Positions 23,968 to 34,981 of a DNA stretch of 64,000 nucleotides are shown piece by piece (position 1 is the stretch's first letter; every line of letters starts with the position of its first letter). This DNA is from Limnanthes douglasii subsp. nivea (Eukaryota > Streptophyta > Magnoliopsida > Brassicales > Limnanthaceae), in assembly GCA_036936605.1 (NCBI GenBank), contig JAUPFV010000001.1:347955081-348019080 (forward strand), written 5' to 3'. The position numbers were made by a program, and so were the translations under genes. A model generated the notes under the pieces. That model was not told the origin of the DNA, ran no database searches, and saw nothing but the letters and a program-made list of their open reading frames with translations.

Positions 23968-26306
23968 ATGAATCCGGACGCCCCGGAAGTACCACCAGCT
24001 TTGCTCGAAGTGGTGAGTGAAAATGATGAGTACACTATCGAAGAGCGCGATAGGTTAAAGGGTGAAATAGAAGCTCTGAGGGCAGAAAAGGCTAAGATGG
24101 GCATGAAAGAAAAGTCAAAAGCGTCGGTTGCTCATCACACTGATAACCCCAGAGAGCATGAGCCTTCAAATACTCATGTGAGTACCAAAAAGACTCATGC
24201 TAGCTCCAAAACATCTCACCGGTCTAAGCAGTGGGGAGTTCTGACTCAGGCTCAGAGTCGTCTGATAGCTCTTCAGATGATGAGGGAGTTGAAGAATCCT
24301 TATCCTCTAGCAGCGATGAGGGTCGAACTAAAAAGAAGCAAAAACAGATCAAAAAGTACTCAAGGAAAAGGGATAGACATGGAAAGAGGAAGAAGAATAT
24401 TGGTAAAGGGTCATCTCATAGCCGGAGGCATGTGGACCGGATGCTGATGGATCCTTTCGCTTTCCAAAATGAACCAGGTATCTTTGCTACTCCCAATGAG
24501 GATACTGTGTTCAGTCGTGGCAGAAATTGGAGGCAATCTCCATTATCTTCCAAAATTCTGTCCGGAAACCTCCCTAAGAGGTTTGACAGCACTAAATTGG
24601 AAAAGTACGATGGCAGTATTGATCCGGACAACCATTTGGAACAATTTAAAAACTTCATGATGAACTTTGATGACGATGATAAGCTACTTTGCAGAGCATT
24701 CTCCCAATCATTTACGGGGAGTGCTCTAAAATGGTATAACAGCCTACCACAAGGTTGTATCAAGAATTTCGATACCTTTTGGGTGGCCTTTCAAATGCAG
24801 TTCGTTGGGAGTAAAGAACTAAAGGGAAATGGAGATACAATAATCCATTGTGCCCAGGAGCCAAATGAATCATTAAAAGAATATATAAGTCGTTTTGTGA
24901 ACACCAAGAATGGGTTGGCTGATTGCTTCGAGCAAGTGGCAATAGCATCCTTAAGACAGGGCTTGAACCTTGGCAATTTGGCTGATTCAGTGACCAGAAA
25001 GAAGGCCATGACTTAGGGAGGGTTGCTGAATCAGGTTGGAAAACAGATCAATGTTGATGAAAAAAAGAAAACCAGGGTGCAAAGGCAGGTGAGGTCTACC
25101 CCGGTGGCACCAAATCTCAATCAGAATCAGTCCGGGAACAAGGCAAAGGAGACCGGACAGGAGCATGGTAGGGCCAAAGCTCAGTCTCAGCCAGCTGCTC
25201 CTGCTCAGAGTCAGCAATCCAAAAACAAGAGAGGGCCATGGGTCCAACCGGAGTGGTTCGCAGAATTGAAAGAAAGTGTGGCCACCATTTATGATAAAAC
25301 AAAGGAAGAGGTGCACTATAGAAGACCGACCACACTGCAATCTCCTAGCGAACATCGCAATAATTCTTTCTGCCAATATCACAATGATATTGGCCATACC
25401 ACTGATGATTGTATAGCTTTGAAGCAAGAAGTTCAAACTTTGATTGAAAGGGGAAATGTGGGGGCTTATGTCAAAAGAAGAGGAGGTAACAGGCCTGCCA
25501 ATACTCACCGGGTTGGTCCAAGTAATGCTGCTCCGGAGGGAGCCATGGTTATAATCGAGAGGTTTGATGTGGAATCTGAATACTTGGATCCTGATGCAAC
25601 ACGAAATAGAGTGGGTGCAATTGAGGAATCTTCTAGAACGGTCTCCGGGCTCATCAGGTTTTTTGAGTCACTGACAATTTTCGGAAGAGATACTATGACA
25701 GCTCATACTGCTTCTTCGAGGAAGAGGCACGTTCATACTTTGGCCACCCAGCTAGAAGGAGGAATGACTTCCTATCAATCGCAAATTCAATTCCCTTTCA
25801 TTGTTTTTGATGAAGATGATTTAAGAGATATAGCTGGCCCTCATGAAGATGCTGTTGTCATAGGGGCATCTATTGGGGGCAACGACATAAGACGAATTTT
25901 GGTGGATACTGGTAGCTCAGCCAATATCCTTTTCTTAACCACATACAAGAGAATGAAAAATCCAGCTATAATTCAGAGTTCGGACAGATCAATTATGGGC
26001 TTTACTGGCAGCTCAGCAGATGTAATCGGAGAGTTCGAAGAAGAAGTTTTGTTGGGCAAGGGCCCTTTCAAGAAGATGGTCAGGATACTTTTTATTGTGG
26101 TGGATTGTCCCACTTGCTATAATGCTATTTTAGGGAGGTCTTGGCTCTCTAGGATGCATGCAGTGGCTTCAACAGTCCACCAATGTTTGAAATATGTTGT
26201 TCAGGGACAGGTGGGAGTTGTCCGGAGCAATCAAAAGGTTGCAAGAGAATGTTATGCTACAGCCCTGGCGCCCCAGACGTTGGGGGCAGTTCGTATCAAC
26301 GAGCAA
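23968..26306 (+). pseudogene. Gag-protease of element 2
   Basis: ATG at 23968 (MNPDAPEVPPALLEVV). A one-base loss near 24231 shifts the frame. Gag core 24560-24800 (KRFDSTKLEKYDGS; WYNSLPQGCI). One nonsense codon at 25014-25016 (TGG to TAG against element 1). The following 428-codon frame carries the zinc-knuckle variant FCQYHNDIGHTTDDC (25368-25412) and protease active site DTGSS (25905-25919), then FLTTYKRMKNPA and GRSWLSRMHAVASTVHQCL. It ends with INEQ and the TAG at 26307-26309, after which pol continues in the same frame. Gag and protease act in the cytoplasmic particle. Confidence 0.9.
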
Positions 26307-26360
26307 TAGCAGTTTGAGGGACTTTCTGGGGGTAAGGGTGAAATTGATGACCCCAGAGAG
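26307..26360 (+). promoter_or_regulatory. Putative stop-codon readthrough signal, element 2
   Basis: In-frame CAA TAG CAG TTT separates protease from RT. Downstream, CTTTCTGGGG (26322-26331) pairs with CCCCAGAGAG (26351-26360) across a 19-nt loop: ten pairs including one G-U. The stem can extend outward past one A-A mismatch to about 26315. UAG-CAR-YYA is the established leaky amber context in plant RNA viruses; here the third following codon base is U rather than A. Confidence 0.65.
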
Positions 26361-29300
26361 ACTCTTGGAGTGTTAATACCGGTCGAAGAAGTAGAGACAC
26401 ATTGTTTAGAAGAAGGAAAAAGCGTCAAGATAGGGTCTAAAATGCCACATGGTCTGAAAAATGAGATGCGAAAGTTTTTGAAAAGCCATCAGCAAGTTTT
26501 TGCTTGGTGCAATACTGATGTTACTGGGGTTCCAGCAGATGTGATATCACATCATTTATCCGCCCAGAAAGACATAGCACCAGTGGGTCAAAAGAGAAGG
26601 GTTTTTTCCAAAGAAAAGGCCGATGTTATTGTACAAAAAGTTGACAGGCTCACAAAGATGGGGCATATCAATGAGTCCCAATATCCTTTGTGGACTGCCA
26701 ATCCGATCCTGGTAAAAAAGAAAAATGGCAAGTGGCGCATGTGCATTGACTTCACAGATCTCAATAGAGCTTGCCCAAAAGATTTGTATCCAGTTCCCCG
26801 GATTGACCAACTAGTAGACTCCACCTCTGGGAACAAGCTACTATCCTTTATGGATGCTTTCTCCGGATACAATCAAATCCAAGTAGATCCGAAGGATCAA
26901 GAGCATACCACATTTGTCACTGACAGGGGTCTTCATTGCTACAAGGTAATGCCATTTGGGTTGAAAAGTGCTGGGGCTACTTATCATAGATTGGTAAACA
27001 AAGCTTTTGCTAATCAGATTGGAAGGAATATGGAAGTATTCATCGATGACATGATGGTAAAGAGTGTGGATGAGCAATTGCACTTGGCTGACCTCCAAAA
27101 AACTTTTACCAACCTGGTGAAAGTGAATTTGAAGTTAAATCCAGAAAAATGTGTGTTCGGAGTGCAATCCGGGAAGTTTCTAGGCTATATTATAAGTGAG
27201 CATGGGATACAGCCCGATCCGGACCAACTTAATGCTCTATTCCACATGGAGCCTCCTCGAAATATTAAAGAAGTACAACGGCTAACGGGGAGGTTAGCTG
27301 CTTTAAACAGATTTATCTCAAGGTCTTCGGACAGGTGCGCCCCGTTTTTTCAAACCTTGAAGGGTGCAAAGGGATTCATTTGGACCTCACAGTGTGATGA
27401 GGCTTTTAATGAGATCAAGAAACACCTGTCCTCCCCCAAAACCTTGTTTAAACCAGTTGATGGGGAGACACTCTTCGTATATTTGGCAGTTTCAAGTTGT
27501 GCCATCAGTGTTGTGTTGGTGAGAGAAGTGGATAATTATCCCCATCCAGTGTACTACATCAGCAAAAGTTTGATAGATGCTGAAAGGCGTTATTTGAAAC
27601 TCGAAAAGTTGGCGTTAGCGCTGGTAATAGCTGCAAGAAAAATGAGGCCTTATTTCCAGGCTCATCCTATCACCGTTCGGACTTCTTTTCCCTTGAAGAA
27701 TGTCCTCCAAAAGGCAGACATTTCAAGCAGGATGACTAAGTGGTCGGTAGAATTGGGGGATTTCGACATTGATTTCGCTCCTCGAACAGCAGTCAAGGCC
27801 CAAGCTGTGGCTGATTTTTTGGTTGAATTTCACTCCACAGAAATTCAGAGCAGGCTACTGACATGAAAAACAAAAAGGTCTGGGTCTTCCGGACATATGG
27901 TGGATCCAGCACTATGGGATGTGGTGCAGGGGTGTGTTTGACTTCTCCATATGGTGACAAAATGTACCAAGCTATATGTTTTGCTTTCGGGGCCTCCAAT
28001 AATGAGTCTGAGTACGAAGCGGCTGTAGCTGGTTTAAAGTTAGCCTATATTTGTGGGGCTAAGAGGGTCAAGCTACTGAGTGACTCCTAACTTCTTATCC
28101 ACCATGCCCAAGGTCAATCCGAGGCTAAAAAAGAGCAGCTAGTGAAGTATTTACTTCTTCTTAAAAATGAAGCACTCAAGTTTAAAAGCATTATTTATGA
28201 GCATATACCCCGGACAGAAAATGAGTTGGCAGATTCATTGGCAACTATAGCATACACGGAGTCGTATCCATGGATCCATGTCCTGGAGAGCCCCTCCATT
28301 CAACTTAATATGGGTAAAGAAGAAGAAATTTTTGAAGTACAGGTGAAACAACCTCAGGATCGGAGATTTCCTCTCCTGCAATACCTCTCTGACGACATCG
28401 TGCCTCCGGATAAATCACTGGCAAGAAAACTAAAACACAAGGCTCGTGGTTTTATCATACTAAGAGACATTCTGTATAAAAAGTCTTACAGTAAACCTCT
28501 TCTGCGGTGTTTGGGAGATGATGAGTCTCAAGTAGTCCTCTCCGAATTGAATGATGGTGAGGGATCAGCTCACTGTTGATTTAGAGCTTTAACAAGGAGA
28601 GTTTTACTAGCCGACTACTATTGGCCATCTATCATGCAGGATGCTAAAGAGCTGGTAAGAAGGTGTGATCCATGCCAGAGATATAGCAATGAAATTCATG
28701 TCCCAGCCATCCCTTTAGAGTCAATTTCTGAGCCTATACCTTTTACTCGATGGGGTTTGGATTTGGTGGGCCCTCTCCCTATGGCGTCCGGAGGGCGCAA
28801 AACTATAATTGTTGCTATAGATTACTTTTCGAAGTGGATTGAAGCAGCCCCCTGGCAGGAACAACATCAAAAGCTGTCATAAAATTCATTTTATCCAACA
28901 TCTGTTGCAGATTTGGTGTTCCACAAAAGATAACGACAGACAATGGGCCACAGTTCGACAATAGAGAAATGGAGAGTTTCTGTGCCTCAAGGGGTATACA
29001 ACATTGTTTCTCTTCACCTTTCCACCCACAAGCAAATGGTCAGGTTGAAGTGGCTAACAAAACTATACTGTCCGGTTTAAAGAAGAATTTGGAAGGGGCT
29101 GCTGCTAAGTGGCCTAGCTATTTACAAGAAGTTTTATGGGCCTACCGGACAACACATGGGGCTGCAACACAGGAGTCACCCTTTGTTTTTGTCTATGGGA
29201 TGGATGCAATAGCTCCCATAGAAGAAACTCTCCCATCATTTCGTGTTCACAACTTCTCCGAATGCGCTAACGAAGTGGCAATCAGAAGTCAGCTCGACTT

Positions 29301-29595
29301 AATAGAAGAAAGACGAGTTAAAGCTCACCTTAGAGCTGCGCATTATCAGGGTTTAATGAGGAGCAGATTTGCTTCTAGAGTTAAAAGAAGATATTTTCAA
29401 CCGGGGGACAAGGTATTCAGGAAAGTCTTCTTACACACTAAAGAAAAGATGTTCGGAAAATTGGCCCCAACTTGGGAAGGACCTTATATGGTTGTTGAAA
29501 GGCTTAAACCTGGAACATATTGGCTAGAAGACAAGGATGGAAGAGTTTTGACCCACCCTTGGAATATCGAACATCTCCGGATGTACTTGGAGTAG
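26310..29595 (+). pseudogene. Pol of element 2: RT, gypsy RNase H, archaeal RNase H, integrase
   Basis: RT 26600-27200 with KKNGKWRMCIDFTDLNRACP and catalytic FIDDMMVKS (Asp pair 27045-27050). Gypsy-type RNase H about 27460-27840, where the usual first catalytic Asp motif is replaced by LAVSSCAIS. Frameshift near 27850. Second, archaeal-type RNase H 27885-28270 (GGSSTMGCGAGV; NNESEYEAA; LLSDS), with Tyr for the expected Asp in RTDGG, and a stop at 28088. Integrase: zinc region 28550-28690 with a stop at 28577; catalytic core TTDNGPQF (about 28936) and NGQVEVANKT (about 29040), frameshift near 28855. Ends MYLE-stop at 29595. Tat lineage is shown by the dual RNase H and lack of chromodomain. 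Confidence 0.92.
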
Positions 29596-30087
29596 CATTT
29601 GTGTAAATATTTACTTGATTAAACATCCATGTAAATATTTGGGGGCATATTCTTTCCTCCCTGGTGGCACGGGGAGGTTTTAATGAGGTGTCCGGGCTTT
29701 TAAATAAAATTTGATGCCTTCTTAAAAAATTTCTGAAGTGTGTTAGTTTTGTCTTTTGTCACACCATCCGGATTGAAATAAAAGAGTGATGACCACTTAA
29801 ACATTCATCATCAGAGAATTTAAACAGTCTCACTATTAAATAACTAAGGGCTATTTAAACTCTAGCCATCAAAACTGGAACAGACTATGAAAGAAGATGA
29901 GAATTGCGCAAAACAAGGATATTCATTAAAATAACTTAAGTGCCTTGGCCTTCCAAGGACTTTAGAATTGTCAAAACAGAGTAAAAGATCTGTCCGGTCA
30001 GATACCGGACACACTTACAAAAAGAGTGCCTTGGCCTTCCAAGGACTTTAGTTTAGAAAGCATAAAAAGTAAAAAGTAATTCATAAT
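29596..30087. other. Convergent 3' region of element 2 with hairpin cluster
   Basis: A hairpin-like CCTCCCTGGTGGCACGGGGAGG precedes GTTTTAATGAGGTGTCC (29662-29692). CCTTGGCCTTCCAAGG occurs at 29943-29958 and 30029-30044, with TGTCCGGT-CAGAT-ACCGGACA (29991-30011, a perfect 8-bp stem) between them. No ORF. It lies between pol (plus) and the antisense gene (minus). Confidence 0.75.
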
Positions 30088-30618
30088 TTAGGACTGAGCC
30101 TTTGAAGATGGCTTAGCTCCATCTATCTTCTTCTTCCCCTTGGGATCATCCTCCTCTTCGTCTAGGCTCTCCCTCGTTTTCTCTTCGTCATCTGATGAGG
30201 ATACACTGGAGACTCCATACATGTCGCCTTCGGCCATTGTATGATATGGGAGGTCATCAGACTCTACGTGAAGCCATAAATCCCCTAGGTTCCTCTTCGG
30301 AAACTTCTCATGGAAGAGCAAGACCATGTCAGACCTCCCCTTGGCATACATTTTCTCTTGAGTGTCGATCACGTTGTTGGCATAAGCATCGCTCTTGGCT
30401 TGGATTTTGTCCTCCTGCTCCCTTAGCAAACCAACTTTCTCCTCGGCAGCTTTGGATACTGAATTCTCAAGTGCAATTTTGTCACTGGTTAAGTTGGTGA
30501 TAATTTGGTCCTTGGCCTTGGTCTCCCCTTTAGAGGTGGCAAGATCTTTCTCCAGTCCGGAAAGCTTCTCCCGGAGCTCTGTGATAGTGTTCTATAGTGT
30601 GGTAACTTTTGTGGTACT
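30088..30618 (-). pseudogene. Antisense gene of element 2, 3' part (cut by element 3)
   Basis: Minus strand, stop at 30088. It encodes the distal coiled coil and then SDMVLLFHEKFPKRNLGDLW, YHTMAEG, and an acidic Ser/Asp/Glu-rich tail with a Lys-rich end (KGKKKIDGAKPSSK). It is the continuation of 40482-42910; the GTACT duplication at 30614-30618 marks the insertion of element 3. Confidence 0.85.
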
Positions 30619-31054
30619 TGGTGTTGATAATAATCGCTGGAGGGTAGGCTAGTAATTTCAGTTGGTGTTTTAAGGAAGTATGTGGGTGTTAAGTGTTTAA
30701 AGTAGAGAGTAGAGAGATAATTAAGCAGCTTGGTAGCAGTTAATTTTCATTACCTATAGTTAATGCAGGTGGTTGGGTATTTATGCCCTGATGTTTGGGC
30801 CCTTATGGGCTTTCGGGTAATGTTTAATGGACCCGGGTCATGTTCAAAGACCCATGAGCTCTAAGTAGGAGAGCAAGTAGCTTAGTCAAGAAGTGTTTAG
30901 GTTTTTTAGTACTTTTGTCATAGTTCGAACAGTCCTATGGTCATAGTGTTCAAAGTGATCTGTCCGGTTCATGTGATCTGTCCGATCTGTCCGGTTTGGA
31001 GGCCTTGTACTGATCTGTCCGTGTCCGGGGAGCATGCTGAATTCGGACTCATCA
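30619..31054 (-). repeat. 3' LTR of element 3
   Basis: Minus strand begins TGATGAGTCCGAATTC and ends CACCA. It is about 29 bp longer than the LTRs of elements 1 and 2 because of extra copies of GGACAGATC-type units near 30955-31025. Followed on the left by the GTACT duplication. Confidence 0.95.
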
Positions 31055-31068
31055 GGAGCCCCTTTTTT
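31055..31068 (-). other. Polypurine tract, element 3
   Basis: Minus strand AAAAAAGGGGCTCC directly before the 3' LTR, identical to elements 1 and 2. Confidence 0.8.
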
Positions 31069-31381
31069 AGGTGTTTGAGCAAGTATTTTTGTCAGAAACC
31101 TGAAAAACAGTCCGACATTAGAAGTAGTTTTCAATCCGGACAGGTCTATGGGTTTACCCGGACAGATAAAGCTTCACGAATTCAAAACGGTTTTTGCCAG
31201 AGTTCGTGGGACACGTGTCACACTCTGACTAGTTGCTTTAGCCGTTTTTTCACCTTGAATTTCGAACCCACCTTCTTCGAAAAGCAACCTCTTTAATTAC
31301 ATATGGTGACATCAGCGCCGTCTTTTAATCATTGCCAAACTTTTCGAATTCTCCTAGGAATCAACTGCTTTTTCAGATTTA

Positions 31382-31389
31382 CTATAAAT
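31382..31389 (+). promoter_or_regulatory. TATA box of the element 3 antisense gene
   Basis: CTATAAAT, 107 bases before the ATG at 31489. The leader ends in a pyrimidine-rich CTTTCTCTCTCTAAAGC. It lies inside the element, between polypurine tract and ATG, and points away from the 3' LTR, so the gene need not depend on LTR transcription. Confidence 0.75.
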
Positions 31390-31488
31390 TCAGACTCACT
31401 TTCTACTGTTTTACTATCTCTTTCATATTTACTCTGCATATTTTCTTAGAGCTTTCTCTCTCTAAAGCAAAGATTTACTTGATAGTTT

Positions 31489-34480
31489 ATGTTTACATCA
31501 AGGACTGCTTTGATCAAAGGCGGGTGGCTCAACCTCTCTGAGTTGGAGAAGGCACAAAAAGTCGAGAAGGAAAGACGAATCGCAGCAGGGTTACCTACTT
31601 CGCCTGTTGACAGACCAATCGCCTCTGCTGCAGAGTCAGATCGAGGATCTTCTTCCTCCAAAGGCACTAAGCCTAGAAAGTTATTCCAACCTAGCCTTTC
31701 CCCCATCATCTCTGGTTCCTCTATTCAGGAATCAGAATCCATTGTTGAACCAGGAGTAACTGCCACTAGCTTCAAAAAACCCTCACCCTTCATAACGTTG
31801 GGATCAGATATAGAGAACTCACCGGAGAAGTCAGTCGATCGAAGAAAGAGTCGGCTGGTTAAGGGGCAAGCCTCTAAGAACACTCCCTCAAAATCGGGGG
31901 AAAAAAATAGTAGTTCTGGGTCTGGAGTGCCTATCAGAGCTCCCCGGGAAAGACTACCCGGTCCGGAGGCTAGCATCCCAGCACTTCAAAGAGAGACTTC
32001 TGCCTCAGAGCCCCAGACTGAGACTAGAAGTATAGAAAACATAGAAAACCAGCAGTCCGGAAGCCAGGCTGAGCCAAGTTTGAATTCTCCTCGAGCCACT
32101 GCCACTGATATTCCTCCTACGATCATGGAGGAAAGAATGGAGGACTCTGTTGAAGAAGTCCCTTTTGAGTCTGAGCCATCCGGTCAGACTAGTAACACTG
32201 CTGCTGCCAAAAACGATAAGGGAAAAGAAAAACTGTGCTTGAGGCATCCGGAGCTGCCGGAGTGTCTCGAAGGGAAGGTAGGGCCTTGTTTTCACAGGGT
32301 CGAACTTAAATACCTCTTGGCCTTACAGAAGACCAAGTATGCGTTCATCCATACGGCTGAACTGGGTCGAATGCGCACAAAATGGGGGATCCCTGAAAAT
32401 GTGAAGATAAGGATTCCCATAGATCCTGAAACTCCTATGGATTGCAAGCTGAATGAAATAGTCATCTTCACGGAGCTATTTAATTGGGGACTCAGATTCC
32501 CATTGGACCCAGAGATTGTCATATATTTTCATCTGATCAAACTCTGTCCGAGCCAGCTGAGCCCTAACGCTTGGTATACTCTGATGTCATGCATCATGGC
32601 ATCAAGGCTGTCCGGGATCCCTCTTCCTATGGAAGAGTTTGCTGCAGTGGCCAATCTTTGCAAACATCATCAATTCCCCTTCTACCACTTCAATATGGGG
32701 GACAGTTTCAAAGCTGTTGATGATCTATTGGAGTATGAGAGTAAATGGAGGAGCCAGTTTTTGTTCGTCAGTGGCGCTTGGGAAAACGGAAAGAAGATCA
32801 AGTCCGGAGAGAACCCAAGCCTCCTCAGAAGCAGGTGGAGGAGTGATCGTAAGTCTCCCATTTTAAATCTTTGTCTACTTTTTCCTTCTTATAGTTGGTT
32901 TTAAATTAATTGATCTTTCTTTTGTCTAAACAGAACTGCCTAAGGAGTTCGGTGATTACTTGAAGGCCGGACAGGTCACTTGTGGCAAAATCAATGCCTG
33001 GGCTGCAGAGAACTGGGGGAACCGATTCCAAAATGCTTTCACTAGTGGAAATCTGGCAAGGTCTCACATGTGGAACACCACAGGTCGGAGAGACTTAACT
33101 TGGGAGGAGCTCACCACCCAACCTTCTCCGGACACAGTGCTTAAGAGGACCCATGAAGCAGATGGGACACTCTTCCTGCCAGGCCGGGCCAAAGCCCCAA
33201 GCAAAATGAAGGGCAAGAAGAAAGGCAAGAAGGTGGTGAGCGATGCTAATCCTGCTGATGCTGAGAAGGATGCTCCAACAGACCCGGAGGGGCCGGCTCA
33301 GAACCAAATCGATGCTGCTCTTTTGCAGGTAGTGGAGCAAGAGACCGAAAGGCAGGAAGCAGACCTCCCAAAACCTCCAAGGGCTTCCAAGAGGAATCGC
33401 AAGCAGGGGAGTGAAGGGGCAGACCGGGCAGCTAAGAAGAAAAAGACTGCTAAGGGAGATGAGCTTGCTCTCTGGGATCCGGAGCCTTCTTTCCAGGCTG
33501 ACCCTTCTGACCCAACACATGCTGAAGAGATCCCAAGGGACTTTCATACTGAAGAAGTTGAGGGAGGAGAGCTTAACATTGATGAAGTAGACATCACCGG
33601 TCTTGGTGAACTTGGCGAATACTTCCTCAACCTCCCGAGAGACGACTTCACAGGGCCTTACATTCCTCCGAGCAACTCTAACACCGTCAACTTCAATGGT
33701 AAGACTTTCATTGTCTCTAGTGAAAAGGACACCATAGCCCACTCCTTGCTAAGCAATATGCAGCCGGTACTTACACTGGATAGACAAGTTCGGGGTCAAG
33801 CAGACACCATCAAAGACCTTAAGTCTGAGAAGGAAAAGTTGTCTGAAGACCTTCGCACTGCTACTGCCAATGCTGACATGCTAAAGGAAGCAAATGAGGA
33901 GTTGAAGAGGAATCTGGAGGAAAGCAACACAAAAGTTGCTACTCTAGAGGAAACCATCAGAGACCTCCGGGAGAAGCTGTCCGGTATGGAGAAAGACCTT
34001 ACTGCCTCAAAAGAAGAGACCAAGGCAAAGGACAAGATTATCACCAACCTAACTACTGACAAGATTGCTCTTGAGAATGCAGCATCCAAGGCTGCCGAGG
34101 AGAAAACCACTTTGTTAAGGGATCAAGAGGCTACGATCTAAGCCAAGATCAATGCATATGCCAACCAGATGATTAAAAGCGAAGAGCTATTGATTGAGAA
34201 GGTGAGGTCTGACATGGTTCTACTCTTTCATGAAAAATATCCGAAGAGGAACCTAGGGGACTTGTGGCTTTATGTAGACGATGATGACCTTCCATATCAT
34301 ACAATGGCCGAAGAGGATCACGATGGAGTCTCCAGTGCGTCCTCATCCGATGATGAGGAGCATACCGGGGAGAGCCCAGATGAAGAGAAAGACGATCCCA
34401 AAGGCAAGAAGGTAGACGAAGGGAAAAGCGACTTCAAAGGCAAGAAGGTGTATAAAGGTGAGCCATCTTCAAAGGCTTAA
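31489..34480 (+). CDS. Antisense gene (aORF) of element 3, two exons, one nonsense codon
   Basis: Exon 1 31489-32848, intron 32849-32933, exon 2 32934-34480; spliced length 968 codons. Residues 1-250 are Ser/Pro/Glu-rich. About 255-440 is a folded region with EIVIFTELFNWGLRFPLDPE and QLSPNAWYTLMSCIMASRL, resembling Pfam Transposase_28 (putative gypsy-type transposon protein). Exon 2 starts LPKEFGDYLKAGQVTCGKIN, then a Lys-rich basic stretch (KGKKKGKKV), an acidic region, a long coiled coil (about residues 735-855) and an acidic Ser tail. One CAA-to-TAA change at 34139-34141 truncates the product to 855 residues. Its strand is opposite to gag-pol. Function unknown; extra antisense ORFs are known in Tat/Retand elements. 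A DNA- or chromatin-binding role is only a guess. Confidence 0.8.
32849..32933 (+). other. Intron in the element 3 antisense gene
   Basis: Donor GTAAGT and acceptor CTAAACAG bound 85 AT-rich bases. Removing it joins the exon 1 frame (ending RWRSD plus one base) to the exon 2 frame in phase 1, giving RWRSDQLPKEF. Unspliced, exon 1 would stop at 32904. Element 2 has an intron at the same place. Confidence 0.85.
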
Positions 34481-34981
34481 CCTTAACTCATGATTTACTT
34501 TTTTTATTTTTTATTCAGACTAAAGTCCTTGGAAGGCCAAGGCACTCTTTTTTGTAATGGTGTCCGGTGCTCGACCGGACATGTTTTTTGTGTTGTATCT
34601 TGACTATTTAAAAGTCCTTGGAAGGCCAAGGCAAGTTTAAGTTATTTCATTCAATTAATATCTCTGTTTTGTGCAACCATCATCTTCTTTCATTGTTCAT
34701 TTTAATTTTGATAGCCAGAGTTTAAGTAGCCTTTAGTTGTTGCATTGTGAGAGTGTTTAAATTCTCCGGCTAGAGTTTAAATAGCCCTTAGATATTTCAG
34801 TCCGGATAGTATGACAAGGGACAAAACTTTAAAAAAACACTTAGAAATTTTTTAAGAAGGCATTGAATTTTATTTAACAGCCCGAACACCTCATTAAAAC
34901 CTCTCCGTGCCACCGGGGAGGAAAGAGTATGCCCCCAAATATTTACATGGATGTTTAAACAAGTAAATATTTAAGCAAGTG
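34481..34981. other. Convergent 3' region of element 3 with hairpin cluster
   Basis: CCTTGGAAGGCCAAGG at 34527-34542 and 34616-34631, with TGTCCGGT-GCTCG-ACCGGACA (34561-34581) between. The conserved post-pol motif (minus GAGGTTTTAATGAGGTG) lies at about 34888-34904 next to a CCTCTCCGTGCCACCGGGGAGG hairpin. No ORF. Confidence 0.75.

Noticed and set aside
25014..25016. TAG in element 2 gag as programmed stop
   Set aside because: Elements 1 and 3 have TGG at this codon; the following GGA GGG does not fit a leaky context, so it is a nonsense mutation.
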